Assembly (NCBI RefSeq): GCF_963674635.1
Contig: NZ_OY771475.1
Coordinates: 3,038,001 to 3,102,000, forward strand
DNA: 64,000 bases
Source of the DNA: Breoghania sp.
GTDB lineage: Bacteria; Pseudomonadota; Alphaproteobacteria; Rhizobiales; Stappiaceae
Reading direction: 5' to 3'
Notes under the pieces: generated by a model
The model's input: the letters and a program-made list of their open reading frames with translations, nothing else
Told to the model about the DNA's origin: nothing
Database searches by the model: none
Part shown: positions 30,191-39,945 of the stretch, in pieces
Position numbering within the stretch: position 1 is the first letter of the stretch
How the letters are laid out: each line of letters begins with the position of its first letter
Program-made: the position numbers and the translations under genes

Positions 30191-31495
30191 CTAGAGAATG
30201 AAGCGCGACAGGTCGGCGTTGGAGGCGATATCGCCGATATTCTCGCGCACATAGTCCGCATCCACGATGAAGGTCTCCCCCGCGCGATCCGGCGCGGTAT
30301 AGGAGATCTCGTCGAGAATGCGCTCCATCACCGTCTGGAGACGGCGCGCGCCGATATTCTCGATGGAGGAATTGATGTCCACCGCGATGGAGGCGATCTC
30401 GTCGATGGCGTCCTCGGTGATTTCCAGCGTCACCTCTTCCGTGCCCATCAGCGCCACATATTGCTTGATGAGGCTCGCCTCCGTATCCGTCAAAATGCAA
30501 CGGAAGTCGTCGCGCGTCAGCGCCTTCAACTCCACGCGGATGGGAAGTCGTCCCTGCAATTCCGGCAAAAGGTCGGAGGGCTTGGCAACGTGGAAGGCGC
30601 CCGATGCGATGAAGAGGATATGATCGGTCTTCACCGCGCCGTGCTTGGTGGTGACCGTCGTGCCCTCGATCAAAGGCAGCAGGTCGCGCTGGACGCCTTC
30701 GCGGCTGACATCCGCCCCGCCGCGGCTTTCGCGCGCGCAGATCTTGTCTATCTCGTCGAGGAAGACGATGCCGTTTTCCTCCACGATGCGCACCGCTTCC
30801 TGCACGACCTGATCCTCATCGAGAAGCTTGTCGGATTCCTCGTTGATCAGGAACTCGTAGGACTCGGCCACCGTAACGCGCTTGGTCTTCTTGGCGCCGC
30901 CGAAAGCCTTGCCGAGCACGTCCGACAAGTTCATCACGCCGACGGTGCCTGCCCCCATGCCCGGCATGTCGAAGCTTCGCATGGTGGGGGTGGCGGTCAC
31001 CTGGATCTCGATTTCCTTGTCGTCAAGCTCGCCCGCGTGAAGGCGCTTGCGGAAGCTCTGGCGGGTGGCCGGCGAGGCCGCAGGGCCGACAAGGGCGTCG
31101 AGCACACGCTCTTCGGCCTGTTCCTGCGCCTTGGCCTGGACGGACTTGCGCTTGTCGGCGCGCACCAGCCCGATGCCCGCTTCCACCAGATCGCGGATGA
31201 TCTGCTCCACGTCGCGGCCCACATAGCCCACTTCCGTGAATTTGGTGGCTTCCACCTTGATGAAGGGCGCATTGGCGAGCTTGGCGAGACGACGGGAGAT
31301 TTCCGTCTTGCCGACGCCGGTCGGGCCGATCATCAGGATGTTCTTGGGCAGCACCTCGTCGCGCATGTCGCCGGTGAGCTGCTGACGCCGCCAGCGGTTC
31401 CTGAGCGCGATGGCCACCGCGCGTTTGGCGTCTTTCTGGCCGATGATGTGGCGGTCGAGTTCGGAAACGATCTCCCGGGGAGAAAAGTCGGTCAT
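30191..31495 (-). CDS. hslU: ATP-dependent protease ATPase subunit HslU
   Basis: AAA+ unfoldase of the HslUV protease, 434 residues. It has Walker A GPTGVGKTE (about 58-66), the pore motif GYVGRD (near 90), Walker B VFLDEIDKI, and sensor and C-terminal segments ending FIL. Its start overlaps the stop of a DUF2157 gene (ATGA) that separates it from hslV. Confidence 0.96.
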   Translation of the reverse strand: MTDFSPREIVSELDRHIIGQKDAKRAVAIALRNRWRRQQLTGDMRDEVLPKNILMIGPTGVGKTEISRRLAKLANAPFIKVEATKFTEVGYVGRDVEQIIRDLVEAGIGLVRADKRKSVQAKAQEQAEERVLDALVGPAASPATRQSFRKRLHAGELDDKEIEIQVTATPTMRSFDMPGMGAGTVGVMNLSDVLGKAFGGAKKTKRVTVAESYEFLINEESDKLLDEDQVVQEAVRIVEENGIVFLDEIDKICARESRGGADVSREGVQRDLLPLIEGTTVTTKHGAVKTDHILFIASGAFHVAKPSDLLPELQGRLPIRVELKALTRDDFRCILTDTEASLIKQYVALMGTEEVTLEITEDAIDEIASIAVDINSSIENIGARRLQTVMERILDEISYTAPDRAGETFIVDADYVRENIGDIASNADLSRFIL

Positions 31496-32577
31496 TTTGC
31501 ATGTGTCCTGATGGGAGGGACAAAGTCGAAAAGCCCAGTGTCGACGAACGGCGCCAGCATCATGCGGCGCACTGACGTCCAGCCGGAACCGAGAATGAGA
31601 ACGAAAAGGCCAAGAATGAGCAGGACCACGGCGAGGCCGCTGTCTGCCTGTACGTTGGCATTGCCGAAGAGCTGGGCAAGCGCGATGCCCAGATAAATGA
31701 GGCCGGAAACGAGAAGCGCCCGGCGGTCGACGATGAGGGCGACAACGCCCAGCGCGAGAACCACGGCGATGATGATGAAGGCCTCGCCCGTGCTGCCAGT
31801 TTCAGGTCCCACCAACATCATGACCGAATGCATGATCAGCGGTGCGGCCAGCAGGTGCAGCCAGAAGGCCTTGTCGGTGTTGAGGGTGGTGCGGTCCAGA
31901 TCGCGGGCGTCGAAACGCATGGCAAGCGCGAAACTCACGATGCCCGATGCCAGCATGAAGAGCGCCGGGTGCCCGCTCACCAGCCCCGGACTGGCGGTTT
32001 CGAGCAAACCTCCGACTGCGGCCAGACCACCGGCCACGAGGCCGGTCAGCGCGATGGGCACATGGAAGCGGACGTAATAGAGCGCACCGGCGGCGAAGGC
32101 GGCGAGGCCGAAGACCAGCGGACCGCTCGTCGACCTGCCCCAGTTGGCGGGGACAAGGAAGTCGAGCCGGCTGACGAAGCCGGAGCTGCCCGAGATCTGT
32201 CCGTAAAGGGCCAGCATGGCAATGGCGGCGAAGGTGGTGAACAGAACGGAGAGCACGATTGCCGGCAGCGCAAGCTTGCGGCGCGCCACCAGCCATTCAG
32301 CCAGAGCCCACGCGACCACCGCAGCCGTCGCAAAAGTCGGCAGATTCTGCTGCATGCTGTCGGGCAACAGGGTTGCCAAAGCGATGAACAGCCCTGCAAA
32401 CAGGATCACGATGCCGATGGTGATGAAGATGTCGTGGAAGCCGCGCGCAAAGCGCACTTCCTCGCGATCCGCCACCGGGTCGCTGTCGCGATTGTAATAG
32501 GCGATCAGCCGATCGGCCTGCGCAGGCGTCAGAATGCCTGCGCGGACCGGGCCATCGAGTTCTTCACGCGCCAGCAT
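31492..32577 (-). CDS. DUF2157 multi-pass membrane protein
   Basis: 361-residue membrane protein of unknown function. The N-terminal part (about 1-45; MLAREELDGPVRAGILTPAQADRL) matches the soluble DUF2157 region. About ten hydrophobic segments follow. The ATG at 32577 has GGAAAG upstream and overlaps the hslV end by 14 bases; a start at 32604 would overlap by 41. The 3' end overlaps hslU by four bases. The gene is thus wedged into the hslVU operon. No role in proteolysis is established. Confidence 0.8.
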   Translation of the reverse strand: MLAREELDGPVRAGILTPAQADRLIAYYNRDSDPVADREEVRFARGFHDIFITIGIVILFAGLFIALATLLPDSMQQNLPTFATAAVVAWALAEWLVARRKLALPAIVLSVLFTTFAAIAMLALYGQISGSSGFVSRLDFLVPANWGRSTSGPLVFGLAAFAAGALYYVRFHVPIALTGLVAGGLAAVGGLLETASPGLVSGHPALFMLASGIVSFALAMRFDARDLDRTTLNTDKAFWLHLLAAPLIMHSVMMLVGPETGSTGEAFIIIAVVLALGVVALIVDRRALLVSGLIYLGIALAQLFGNANVQADSGLAVVLLILGLFVLILGSGWTSVRRMMLAPFVDTGLFDFVPPIRTHAK

Positions 32578-33115
32578 CGAGACTTTCCACCACCACGTTG
32601 CCATTGGTGTAGACGCAGATATCGGCGGCGATCGCCATGGCCTTGCGGGCGATCTCCTCCGCGCTCATGTCGGTGTCGGCGAGCGCCCGCGCTGCCGCCA
32701 GCGCGTAGTTGCCGCCGGACCCGATGCCGGTGATGCCGCCTTCCGGCTCCAGCACGTCGCCGGTGCCGGTCAGCACCAGAGAGACGCTCGCATCGGCCAC
32801 GATCATCATGGCTTCCAGCCTGCGCAGGTAGCGGTCGGTGCGCCAGTCCTTGGCCAGCTCCACGCAGGCGCGCATGAGCTGGTTGGGATATTGCTCCAGT
32901 TTCGCTTCCAGCCGCTCAAACAGCGTGAAGGCATCGGCGGTGGCGCCCGCAAAGCCTGCAATCACGTTGCCCTTGGCAAGCGGGCGGACCTTTCGGGCGG
33001 TGGACTTGATCACCGTGGGGCCGAGCGAGACCTGCCCATCGCCTGCAATCACCACCTTGCCGCCCTTGCGGACCGTGACGATGGTTGTGCCGTGCCAGAC
33101 TTCGATATCGCTCAT
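32564..33115 (-). CDS. hslV: ATP-dependent protease peptidase subunit HslV
   Basis: Threonine peptidase forming the HslV dodecamer, 183 residues. MSDIEVWHG is a short propeptide before the catalytic Thr of TTIVTVRKGG; GDGQVSLG and GSGGNYALAAARAL are typical. The open frame extends 25 codons upstream, but MSDIEVWHGTT fits the family. It is the first gene of hslV-DUF2157-hslU. Confidence 0.95.
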   Translation of the reverse strand: MSDIEVWHGTTIVTVRKGGKVVIAGDGQVSLGPTVIKSTARKVRPLAKGNVIAGFAGATADAFTLFERLEAKLEQYPNQLMRACVELAKDWRTDRYLRRLEAMMIVADASVSLVLTGTGDVLEPEGGITGIGSGGNYALAAARALADTDMSAEEIARKAMAIAADICVYTNGNVVVESLDAGA

Positions 33116-33168
33116 TCTCAAGCTCCGCTTGGTTGCGAACGGGCGCTTTGGCCCGTGTGGTTCGCCCT

Positions 33169-33197
33169 TATTTATGCGCGACGGTGCCATGTTCCAA
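33169..33197 (-). promoter_or_regulatory. Possible hslV promoter
   Basis: Minus-strand TTGGAA (complement of 33192-33197), 17 bases, TAAATA (complement of 33169-33174). It could be sigma-70 or a diverged heat-shock promoter, about 55 bases before hslV. Confidence 0.35.
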
Positions 33198-33253
33198 CCG
33201 GTGGCCGCGAAACAGTTTCACCAAGCCCGCGGTCTCATCGGCAGACAGGACCG

Positions 33254-33838
33254 TCAACTCAGGTAGCGCGAGGCCTCATCGATCAGCCGCCGCGTGACGG
33301 CGCGCATGAGCCCGGCCGCCTGCATGTCGCAAATGCCCCCCGCCGCGTTGAACGCCTTGTCCGCCCGTGCCAGCGCGACCTGCTCGGGAATGACCAGCGC
33401 GCCCAGCCCCAGTTCCAGAACCGGACGCAGCGCGGCAAGGGCGCGTGTGCCGCCAAGCTGGCCTGCGGAGGCGGCGGAAACCGCGAATATCCGGTTCTGG
33501 AAAGGATTGTTTCCAGCCCGATCCAGGGCGCCGGGACGGCTCATCCAGTCGAGCGTGTTCTTCAAAAGCGCCGGAAAGCAGGCATTGTGTTCCGGGGTCA
33601 CGATCAACACGCCCTGATGGGCCTGAAAGAGGCGCACGAGCTTTTTCGCCGCCTCCGGAACGCCCTTGTCGCGCTCCAGATCCCCGTCATAGATCGGCAT
33701 CGGATAGTCGGCGAGCGTGATCCGGGTCACCTCGGCATCCGCCAGCGCCATTTCCTTGGTCATGGCAGCGGCGAGCTTCGCGCTGAACGAGCCTGCGCGG
33801 GCGGAGCCTGCAAGAACAAGTATTCTGGGGTGACGCAT
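33254..33838 (-). CDS. NADPH-dependent FMN reductase
   Basis: 194-residue flavodoxin-fold protein with the phosphate loop GSARAGSFSAKL near residue 11 and VTPEHNACFPALLKNTLDW near residue 80, typical of NAD(P)H:FMN/quinone/chromate reductases. The physiological acceptor is not known. It lies upstream of hslV with a 138-base gap. Confidence 0.88.
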   Translation of the reverse strand: MRHPRILVLAGSARAGSFSAKLAAAMTKEMALADAEVTRITLADYPMPIYDGDLERDKGVPEAAKKLVRLFQAHQGVLIVTPEHNACFPALLKNTLDWMSRPGALDRAGNNPFQNRIFAVSAASAGQLGGTRALAALRPVLELGLGALVIPEQVALARADKAFNAAGGICDMQAAGLMRAVTRRLIDEASRYLS

Positions 33839-34040
33839 TGCGGCCTCTGCCTGACACGGGTTGGATCCCAGATTTAGTCAATGGCAGGGCCGTATTCAAA
33901 TATTCTCTTGCAACATTGTCCAAATTTATTGGTGCTTTCCCCCCAACCATATTCCGTATACGATACCATACTTATTACGTTCGCTGAATCTGTAAACTGA
34001 CACATCGCACTTTTCATTGGCTTGTATTGAGGTCGCTTAC

Positions 34041-34634
34041 ATGAACTTGCCTGCGTGGATCAATAAAAGCCCGAATAGACCGCCAAACGATGAGATCGGA
34101 ACAGAATATTTCTGGGAAATATGCTCTGCAGTTGGCCATCTTACATCGACTTGGGAGCGATGCGAGCACTCGCTTTCCCTACTGTATGCCAGCATGTTCC
34201 CCGGAAGTTTTAATGAAGCAAAACGATCCTTTGGGTCGATTCTTGGTTCTGGTGCAAGATGCGACATGGTTGCCGCAGCTAGTGCAGGTCAAAACGATCG
34301 AGTGACAGATCTTCTAAAAGCATATCGCAGAATCTCCAGCATAAGGAACAACATTGCACATGGAATGATTTTAAATGAAAAAGAAAAATTCTATGAGGAG
34401 TGTGACCTATCATCACCTCGTGGTAATTTCTACGTTGTTCCCGCCCTATACAATGAAAACAAGATGGGAGACTATGGCATTCCAAAAATCTTTTACAATG
34501 CCAAAACGCTGACGGAAATAACTATCGTCATTACTCACCTAATTAAAGAATGCCAAGAAATTGCATTTGATAATTCTTCCCCATCACCATCAACAGAGAA
34601 TGGATTGATGCGCTACCTCATCTGGAAGAAATAA
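34041..34634 (+). CDS. Uncharacterised protein with HEPN-like RNNIAH motif
   Basis: 197 residues, function unknown. Residues 102-107 read RNNIAH, the Rx4H motif of HEPN domains, which are often RNases in toxin or defence systems. Helical segments surround it (VGHLTSTWERCEHSLSLLYA, LLKAYRRISSI). The gene is clearly AT-richer than its neighbours: two hand-counted 60-base rows gave 28/60 and 21/60 GC. Start ATG 34041 has GAGG eight bases upstream; a TTG at 34017 is possible. No partner antitoxin is adjacent. Likely acquired by transfer; defence function is a guess. Confidence 0.7.
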   Translation: MNLPAWINKSPNRPPNDEIGTEYFWEICSAVGHLTSTWERCEHSLSLLYASMFPGSFNEAKRSFGSILGSGARCDMVAAASAGQNDRVTDLLKAYRRISSIRNNIAHGMILNEKEKFYEECDLSSPRGNFYVVPALYNENKMGDYGIPKIFYNAKTLTEITIVITHLIKECQEIAFDNSSPSPSTENGLMRYLIWKK

Positions 34635-34675
34635 ATTCGCGACATATGGCCTATTTTCTATAAAAAAAGCAGAGG

Positions 34676-35278
34676 TCACGCCTTGCGATAGATCCAGACG
34701 CGCGCGGGCGGCAGGTTCATCAAGACCCAGGGCGAGCGCTCGACCGTGAATTCGCCGGAAATGGCGGGAACCGGCGGCACCAGCGCATAGGAAAACTGGA
34801 TGAAGGGCGCGCCCGGTTGCAGCAGATCCAGCGCATCCCGCAACAGCGCGCGCCGCTCTGCGGGCGGGCGGGTGAAGAGCGGCAGGGAGGAAATCATGCT
34901 GGCCAGCGAGCCGGGCGCAACATCCTTGAGCGTGGTCTTCAGCGCATAGGCGTCGCCACGCACGACGTGGATATCGGGGAAGCGGCGATGCAGCAGGGCG
35001 CAGAAATCGGGATTGTATTCCACCGCGACAAGCCGGGCGGGATCGATGCCGCGCGCCACGAGCGCCTTGGTCACCACGCCGGTTCCCGGCCCCAGTTCCA
35101 CGACGGGCCCATCACGATCGAGCTCCGCCTCGCGGGCCATGAGCTTGGAAAGGGCAGGGCCTGAGGGGCTGACGGCACCGGTCTTGAGCGGATTTTCCAT
35201 CCAGCTGCGGAAGAAGCGCGCCTCGTCCTTGAGCTTGTTGGAAAAGTGTCTGGCGCGAACCGCGACCCGGTGATTCAT
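34676..35278 (-). CDS. pmtA: Phospholipid N-methyltransferase (PmtA-like)
   Basis: 200-residue SAM-dependent methyltransferase with motif I VVELGPGTGVVTKALV, then VEYNPDFC and the C-terminal NLPPARVWIYRK. The pattern matches rhizobial PmtA, which methylates phosphatidylethanolamine to phosphatidylcholine. Such genes are often mislabelled rRNA methyltransferases. The start MNHRVAVRARHFSNKLKDEARFF at 35278 has AGGGG upstream (shown here only in part: MNHRVAVRARH). It lies downstream of dnaJ. Confidence 0.75.
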   Translation of the reverse strand: MNHRVAVRARHFSNKLKDEARFFRSWMENPLKTGAVSPSGPALSKLMAREAELDRDGPVVELGPGTGVVTKALVARGIDPARLVAVEYNPDFCALLHRRFPDIHVVRGDAYALKTTLKDVAPGSLASMISSLPLFTRPPAERRALLRDALDLLQPGAPFIQFSYALVPPVPAISGEFTVERSPWVLMNLPPARVWIYRKA

Positions 35279-35297
35279 CGAAGGCCCCTGAATTGTT

Positions 35298-35330
35298 GGA
35301 CGTCTTTTTAATTGTACAAATACGACGTCC
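35298..35330. promoter_or_regulatory. Inverted repeat upstream of pmtA
   Basis: Perfect arms GGACGTC (35298-35304) and GACGTCC (35324-35330) flank 19 AT-rich bases containing the palindrome TTGTACAA (35312-35319). The position, 20-50 bases before the pmtA start, suits an operator. The binding protein is unknown. Confidence 0.4.
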
Positions 35331-35428
35331 TGACAATAGGGCATGTGATGGCAAATGTGAGGCGGGAGACACCCCTCCGCTGAGGAAGCCTCTTCCGCCC
35401 CGCAGCACCCGGCGGCGCGCGATGCGGC

Positions 35429-36568
35429 CTAGCTGCCGAGATTGTCTATGAAATCCTTTACGCGGGCAAAGAACCCCGTCGATTCCGGATTGTTCTCCTT
35501 TGAGGAGACCTCTTCGAATTCCTGCAGGAGCTCGCGCTGTCGTTTGGTCAGGTTCTGCGGTGTCTCCACGGTCACCTGAATGTACATGTCGCCATACTGC
35601 GAGGAGCGCATGACCGGCATGCCCTTGCCCTTGAGGCGGAACTGCTTGCCGGCCTGCGTGCCCTCCGGCACCTTCACACGCGTCTTGCCACCTTCAACCG
35701 TGGGCACCTCGAACTGACCGCCAAGCGCGGCGGTGGTCATGGAGATGGGCGCGCGGCAGAAAATGTCGGCGCCGTCGCGCTGGAAGAAGGCGTGGGGACG
35801 AATCGACAGGAAGATATAGAGATCGCCGGAGGGCCCGCCACGCAGGCCCGCCTCGCCCTCACCGGCCAGACGGATGCGCGTGCCGTCCTCGATGCCGGCG
35901 GGAATGTTGACCGACAGCGTGCGTTCTTCCACGCGACGGCCGGACCCGGAACAATCGGGGCAGGGGTCGGAAATGATCTCGCCGCGGCCCTGACAGGCCG
36001 GGCAGGTGCGCTCCATGGTGAAGAAGCCCTGCGTGGCACGCACACGCCCCGCGCCGCCGCAGGTGCGGCAGGTGGTGGGGCTGGAGCCGGGCTTGGCGCC
36101 GGAGCCGGTGCAGGTCTCGCACACGACGGAGGAGGGAACCTCGATCTCCACCGTCTTGCCGGTGTAGGCCTCCTCCAGATCGATATCCATGTTGTAGCGC
36201 AGATCGGCGCCGCGCTCGCGACCGCCGCCGCCGCCGCGGCGCTGGCCGCCACCGCCCATGCCTCCGAAGAACTCGTCGAAGATATCGGACATGGTGGACG
36301 CGAAATCGCCGGAAAAACCGCGCTGGCCACCCATGCCGCCATTTTCGAAGGCGGCGTGGCCAAAGCGATCATAGGCGGCGCGCTTTTCCGGATCCTTCAG
36401 CGCGTCATACGCCTCGTTGATTTCCTTGAACTTCGCCTCGGCTTCCGAATCGTCGGGATTGCGGTCGGGGTGATACTTCATCGCAAGCTTGCGGAAGGCG
36501 CTTTTCAGCGTCTTGTCATCCGCATCGCGGGTAACACCGAGAACCTCGTAAAAATCCAGCTTGGCCAT
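35429..36568 (-). CDS. dnaJ: Chaperone DnaJ
   Basis: Co-chaperone of DnaK, 379 residues. A J domain (about 1-70) carries the HPD motif in MKYHPDRNPDD. A Gly/Phe-rich linker and four CxxCxGxG zinc motifs follow (CETCTGSG, CRTCGGAG, CPACQGRG, CPDCSGSG), then the C-terminal substrate-binding domains. It lies 194 bases downstream of dnaK with a strong hairpin in the gap. Confidence 0.97.
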   Translation of the reverse strand: MAKLDFYEVLGVTRDADDKTLKSAFRKLAMKYHPDRNPDDSEAEAKFKEINEAYDALKDPEKRAAYDRFGHAAFENGGMGGQRGFSGDFASTMSDIFDEFFGGMGGGGQRRGGGGGRERGADLRYNMDIDLEEAYTGKTVEIEVPSSVVCETCTGSGAKPGSSPTTCRTCGGAGRVRATQGFFTMERTCPACQGRGEIISDPCPDCSGSGRRVEERTLSVNIPAGIEDGTRIRLAGEGEAGLRGGPSGDLYIFLSIRPHAFFQRDGADIFCRAPISMTTAALGGQFEVPTVEGGKTRVKVPEGTQAGKQFRLKGKGMPVMRSSQYGDMYIQVTVETPQNLTKRQRELLQEFEEVSSKENNPESTGFFARVKDFIDNLGS

Positions 36569-36708
36569 TGGCTGTCCATATCCTTGCGGCGGTGGCGCTC
36601 CGGTTCAGCCGCCCCAAAAAGGCCGCGCACCCATCGACCCCGCCCCGGATCCTCGTCGCAGATCCGCAGTCCGTCGCCCCCTCGCTGGGGCGTACTCTCG
36701 ATGAATAT

Positions 36709-36741
36709 GCGAAAGCCGGCGCACCCGGCACCGGCTTTCGC
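36709..36741 (-). other. Strong stem-loop between dnaK and dnaJ
   Basis: Perfect 11 bp stem GCGAAAGCCGG / CCGGCTTTCGC with an 11-base loop. No T-run on the minus strand. It is probably a processing or attenuating hairpin that lowers dnaJ relative to dnaK. Confidence 0.6.
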
Positions 36742-36762
36742 GGTTTTCTCTCAAGCGCCCGC

Positions 36763-38679
<1,917 letters not shown>

Positions 38680-38858
38680 AGTCTGTCTCCTTTCGGCAAA
38701 CCGCCCGGACCCATACGGCATCCGGCAAAGCCGGGGTCAAAACCCGGCCGGCTCCCATCTGACCTGGCCAGCGAACAACCTGTCGGCTGACCTCTTGACC
38801 TTGTTGTTGACACTTCGGAGCGTGATGGAGCTTCAATCCCCGCGCCCCTGCTGTGAGG

Positions 38859-38889
38859 CTATATAAGAGGCCATTCCAGCGCCTGCAAG
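38859..38889 (-). promoter_or_regulatory. RpoH (sigma-32) type heat-shock promoter of dnaK
   Basis: Minus-strand CTTGCA (complement of 38884-38889), 16 bases, CTTATATAG (complement of 38859-38867). This fits the alphaproteobacterial RpoH pattern CTTG-N16/17-CyTATnT. The roughly 180-base leader contains a GCCGGG/CCCGGC hairpin at 38730-38748. Confidence 0.65.
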
Positions 38890-39031
38890 GCGCGAGCCCC
38901 GCAAGGATGAATTGAACCGCCTTGAAACCGCAGGCAAGGCCCTTAGCATAGCCTGCGGCAAGGCCTTTTCCCCCAGACCGTGCCCCCTGGAGAAGCGACA
39001 GGGCCGCTGCCCCGAACCAAGGCGGAATGCC

Positions 39032-39688
39032 ATGACCGGAACAAACGATCCCGCAAGCAAGCCCGCGTCAGCCCCGTCCGGCGGGCTTGTCCGGGGCTTC
39101 CGGCATCTGCCGGGCCATCTGGAGCGCGCGGCCCAGCAGGCCTTGCTTGAGGAAATCCGGGAGGTGGTGAGAAAGGCCCCGCTTTTCCAGCCCACCATGC
39201 CGCGCACCGGAAAGCCGCTCACCGTGACCATGTCGAATTGCGGCTCCCTGGGCTGGGTCGCGGACAAGGCGGGCTATCGCTATCAGCCCACCCACCCGGT
39301 GACGGGCGAGCCGTGGCCTGCGATCCCGCAAGCGCTTCTGGATCTTTGGGAGGAGCTTTCCGGCTATCCGACCCCGCCGGAGGCCTGCCTCATCAATTTC
39401 TATGGGGACAAGGCCCGCATGGGGCTTCACCGCGACGAGGACGAGGAGGATTTCTCCGCCCCCGTTTTCTCCGTCTCGCTTGGCGACACCTGCCGCTTTC
39501 GCATCGGCGGTCAGGGGCGCAAGGACCCGAGCGTCTCCTTCAAGCTGGCCTCCGGCGACATCGTGCTTCTGGCAGGCGAGGCGCGCACGGCCTTTCACGG
39601 GGTCGACCGGATCTATCCGGGAACCTCGACGCTTCTGAAGGACGGAGGGCGGATCAACCTGACATTGCGGCGGGTGACGAGGGCGTGA
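39032..39688 (+). CDS. alkB: AlkB-type 2-oxoglutarate/Fe(II) dioxygenase
   Basis: Repairs N-alkylated bases (1-methyladenine, 3-methylcytosine) by oxidative demethylation. The 218-residue protein has the iron ligands HRDED and FHGVDRI and the 2-oxoglutarate-binding RINLTLRR. An N-terminal extension of open frame begins at 38912; ATG 39032 with AAGGCGG upstream gives the family length. It is divergent from dnaK. Confidence 0.93.
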   Translation: MTGTNDPASKPASAPSGGLVRGFRHLPGHLERAAQQALLEEIREVVRKAPLFQPTMPRTGKPLTVTMSNCGSLGWVADKAGYRYQPTHPVTGEPWPAIPQALLDLWEELSGYPTPPEACLINFYGDKARMGLHRDEDEEDFSAPVFSVSLGDTCRFRIGGQGRKDPSVSFKLASGDIVLLAGEARTAFHGVDRIYPGTSTLLKDGGRINLTLRRVTRA

Positions 39689-39725
39689 GGAGCCAGGGTT
39701 GGGGCGGGGTTCGGAGCAGGCCGCC

Positions 39726-39855
39726 CATCCTTCGAGACGGTCGCTCGCGCGACCTCCTCAGGATGACGTTATCGTGGTGGAAGTCCTGTCTGAAGGGGCC
39801 AACTCCACACACAACGTCCTCCTGAGGTGGGCCGCAAGGCCCGTCTCGAAGGATG
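39726..39855. repeat. Paired palindromic repeat, copy B
   Basis: Halves 39726-39770 and 39813-39855 are inverted copies with the arms ATCCTTCGAGACG and CCTCAGGATGACGTT and variable inner stems (GTCGC/GCGAC, GGGCC/GGCCC). The right half has a C for A change in the ATCC block. It lies between the convergent alkB and ubiB genes. Confidence 0.9.
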
Positions 39856-39882
39856 AGCCACACACCCGAATGACCTCACACG

Positions 39883-39908
39883 GAAAAAGGGGCCCCGAGG
39901 CCCCTTCC
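39883..39908 (-). terminator. Intrinsic terminator downstream of ubiB
   Basis: Minus-strand stem AAGGGGCC / GGCCCCTT, loop TCGG, then further T residues, 38 bases past the ubiB stop. The plus-strand reading has fewer T residues. Confidence 0.75.
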
Positions 39909-39945
39909 ACGTCATTTCAACAAGCAATCCGGCAAACGCGGCGTC

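Noticed and set aside
34041..34634. Full toxin-antitoxin pair around the HEPN-like gene
   Set aside because: No second small gene (such as an MNT-type antitoxin) lies on either side; only the single gene is supported.
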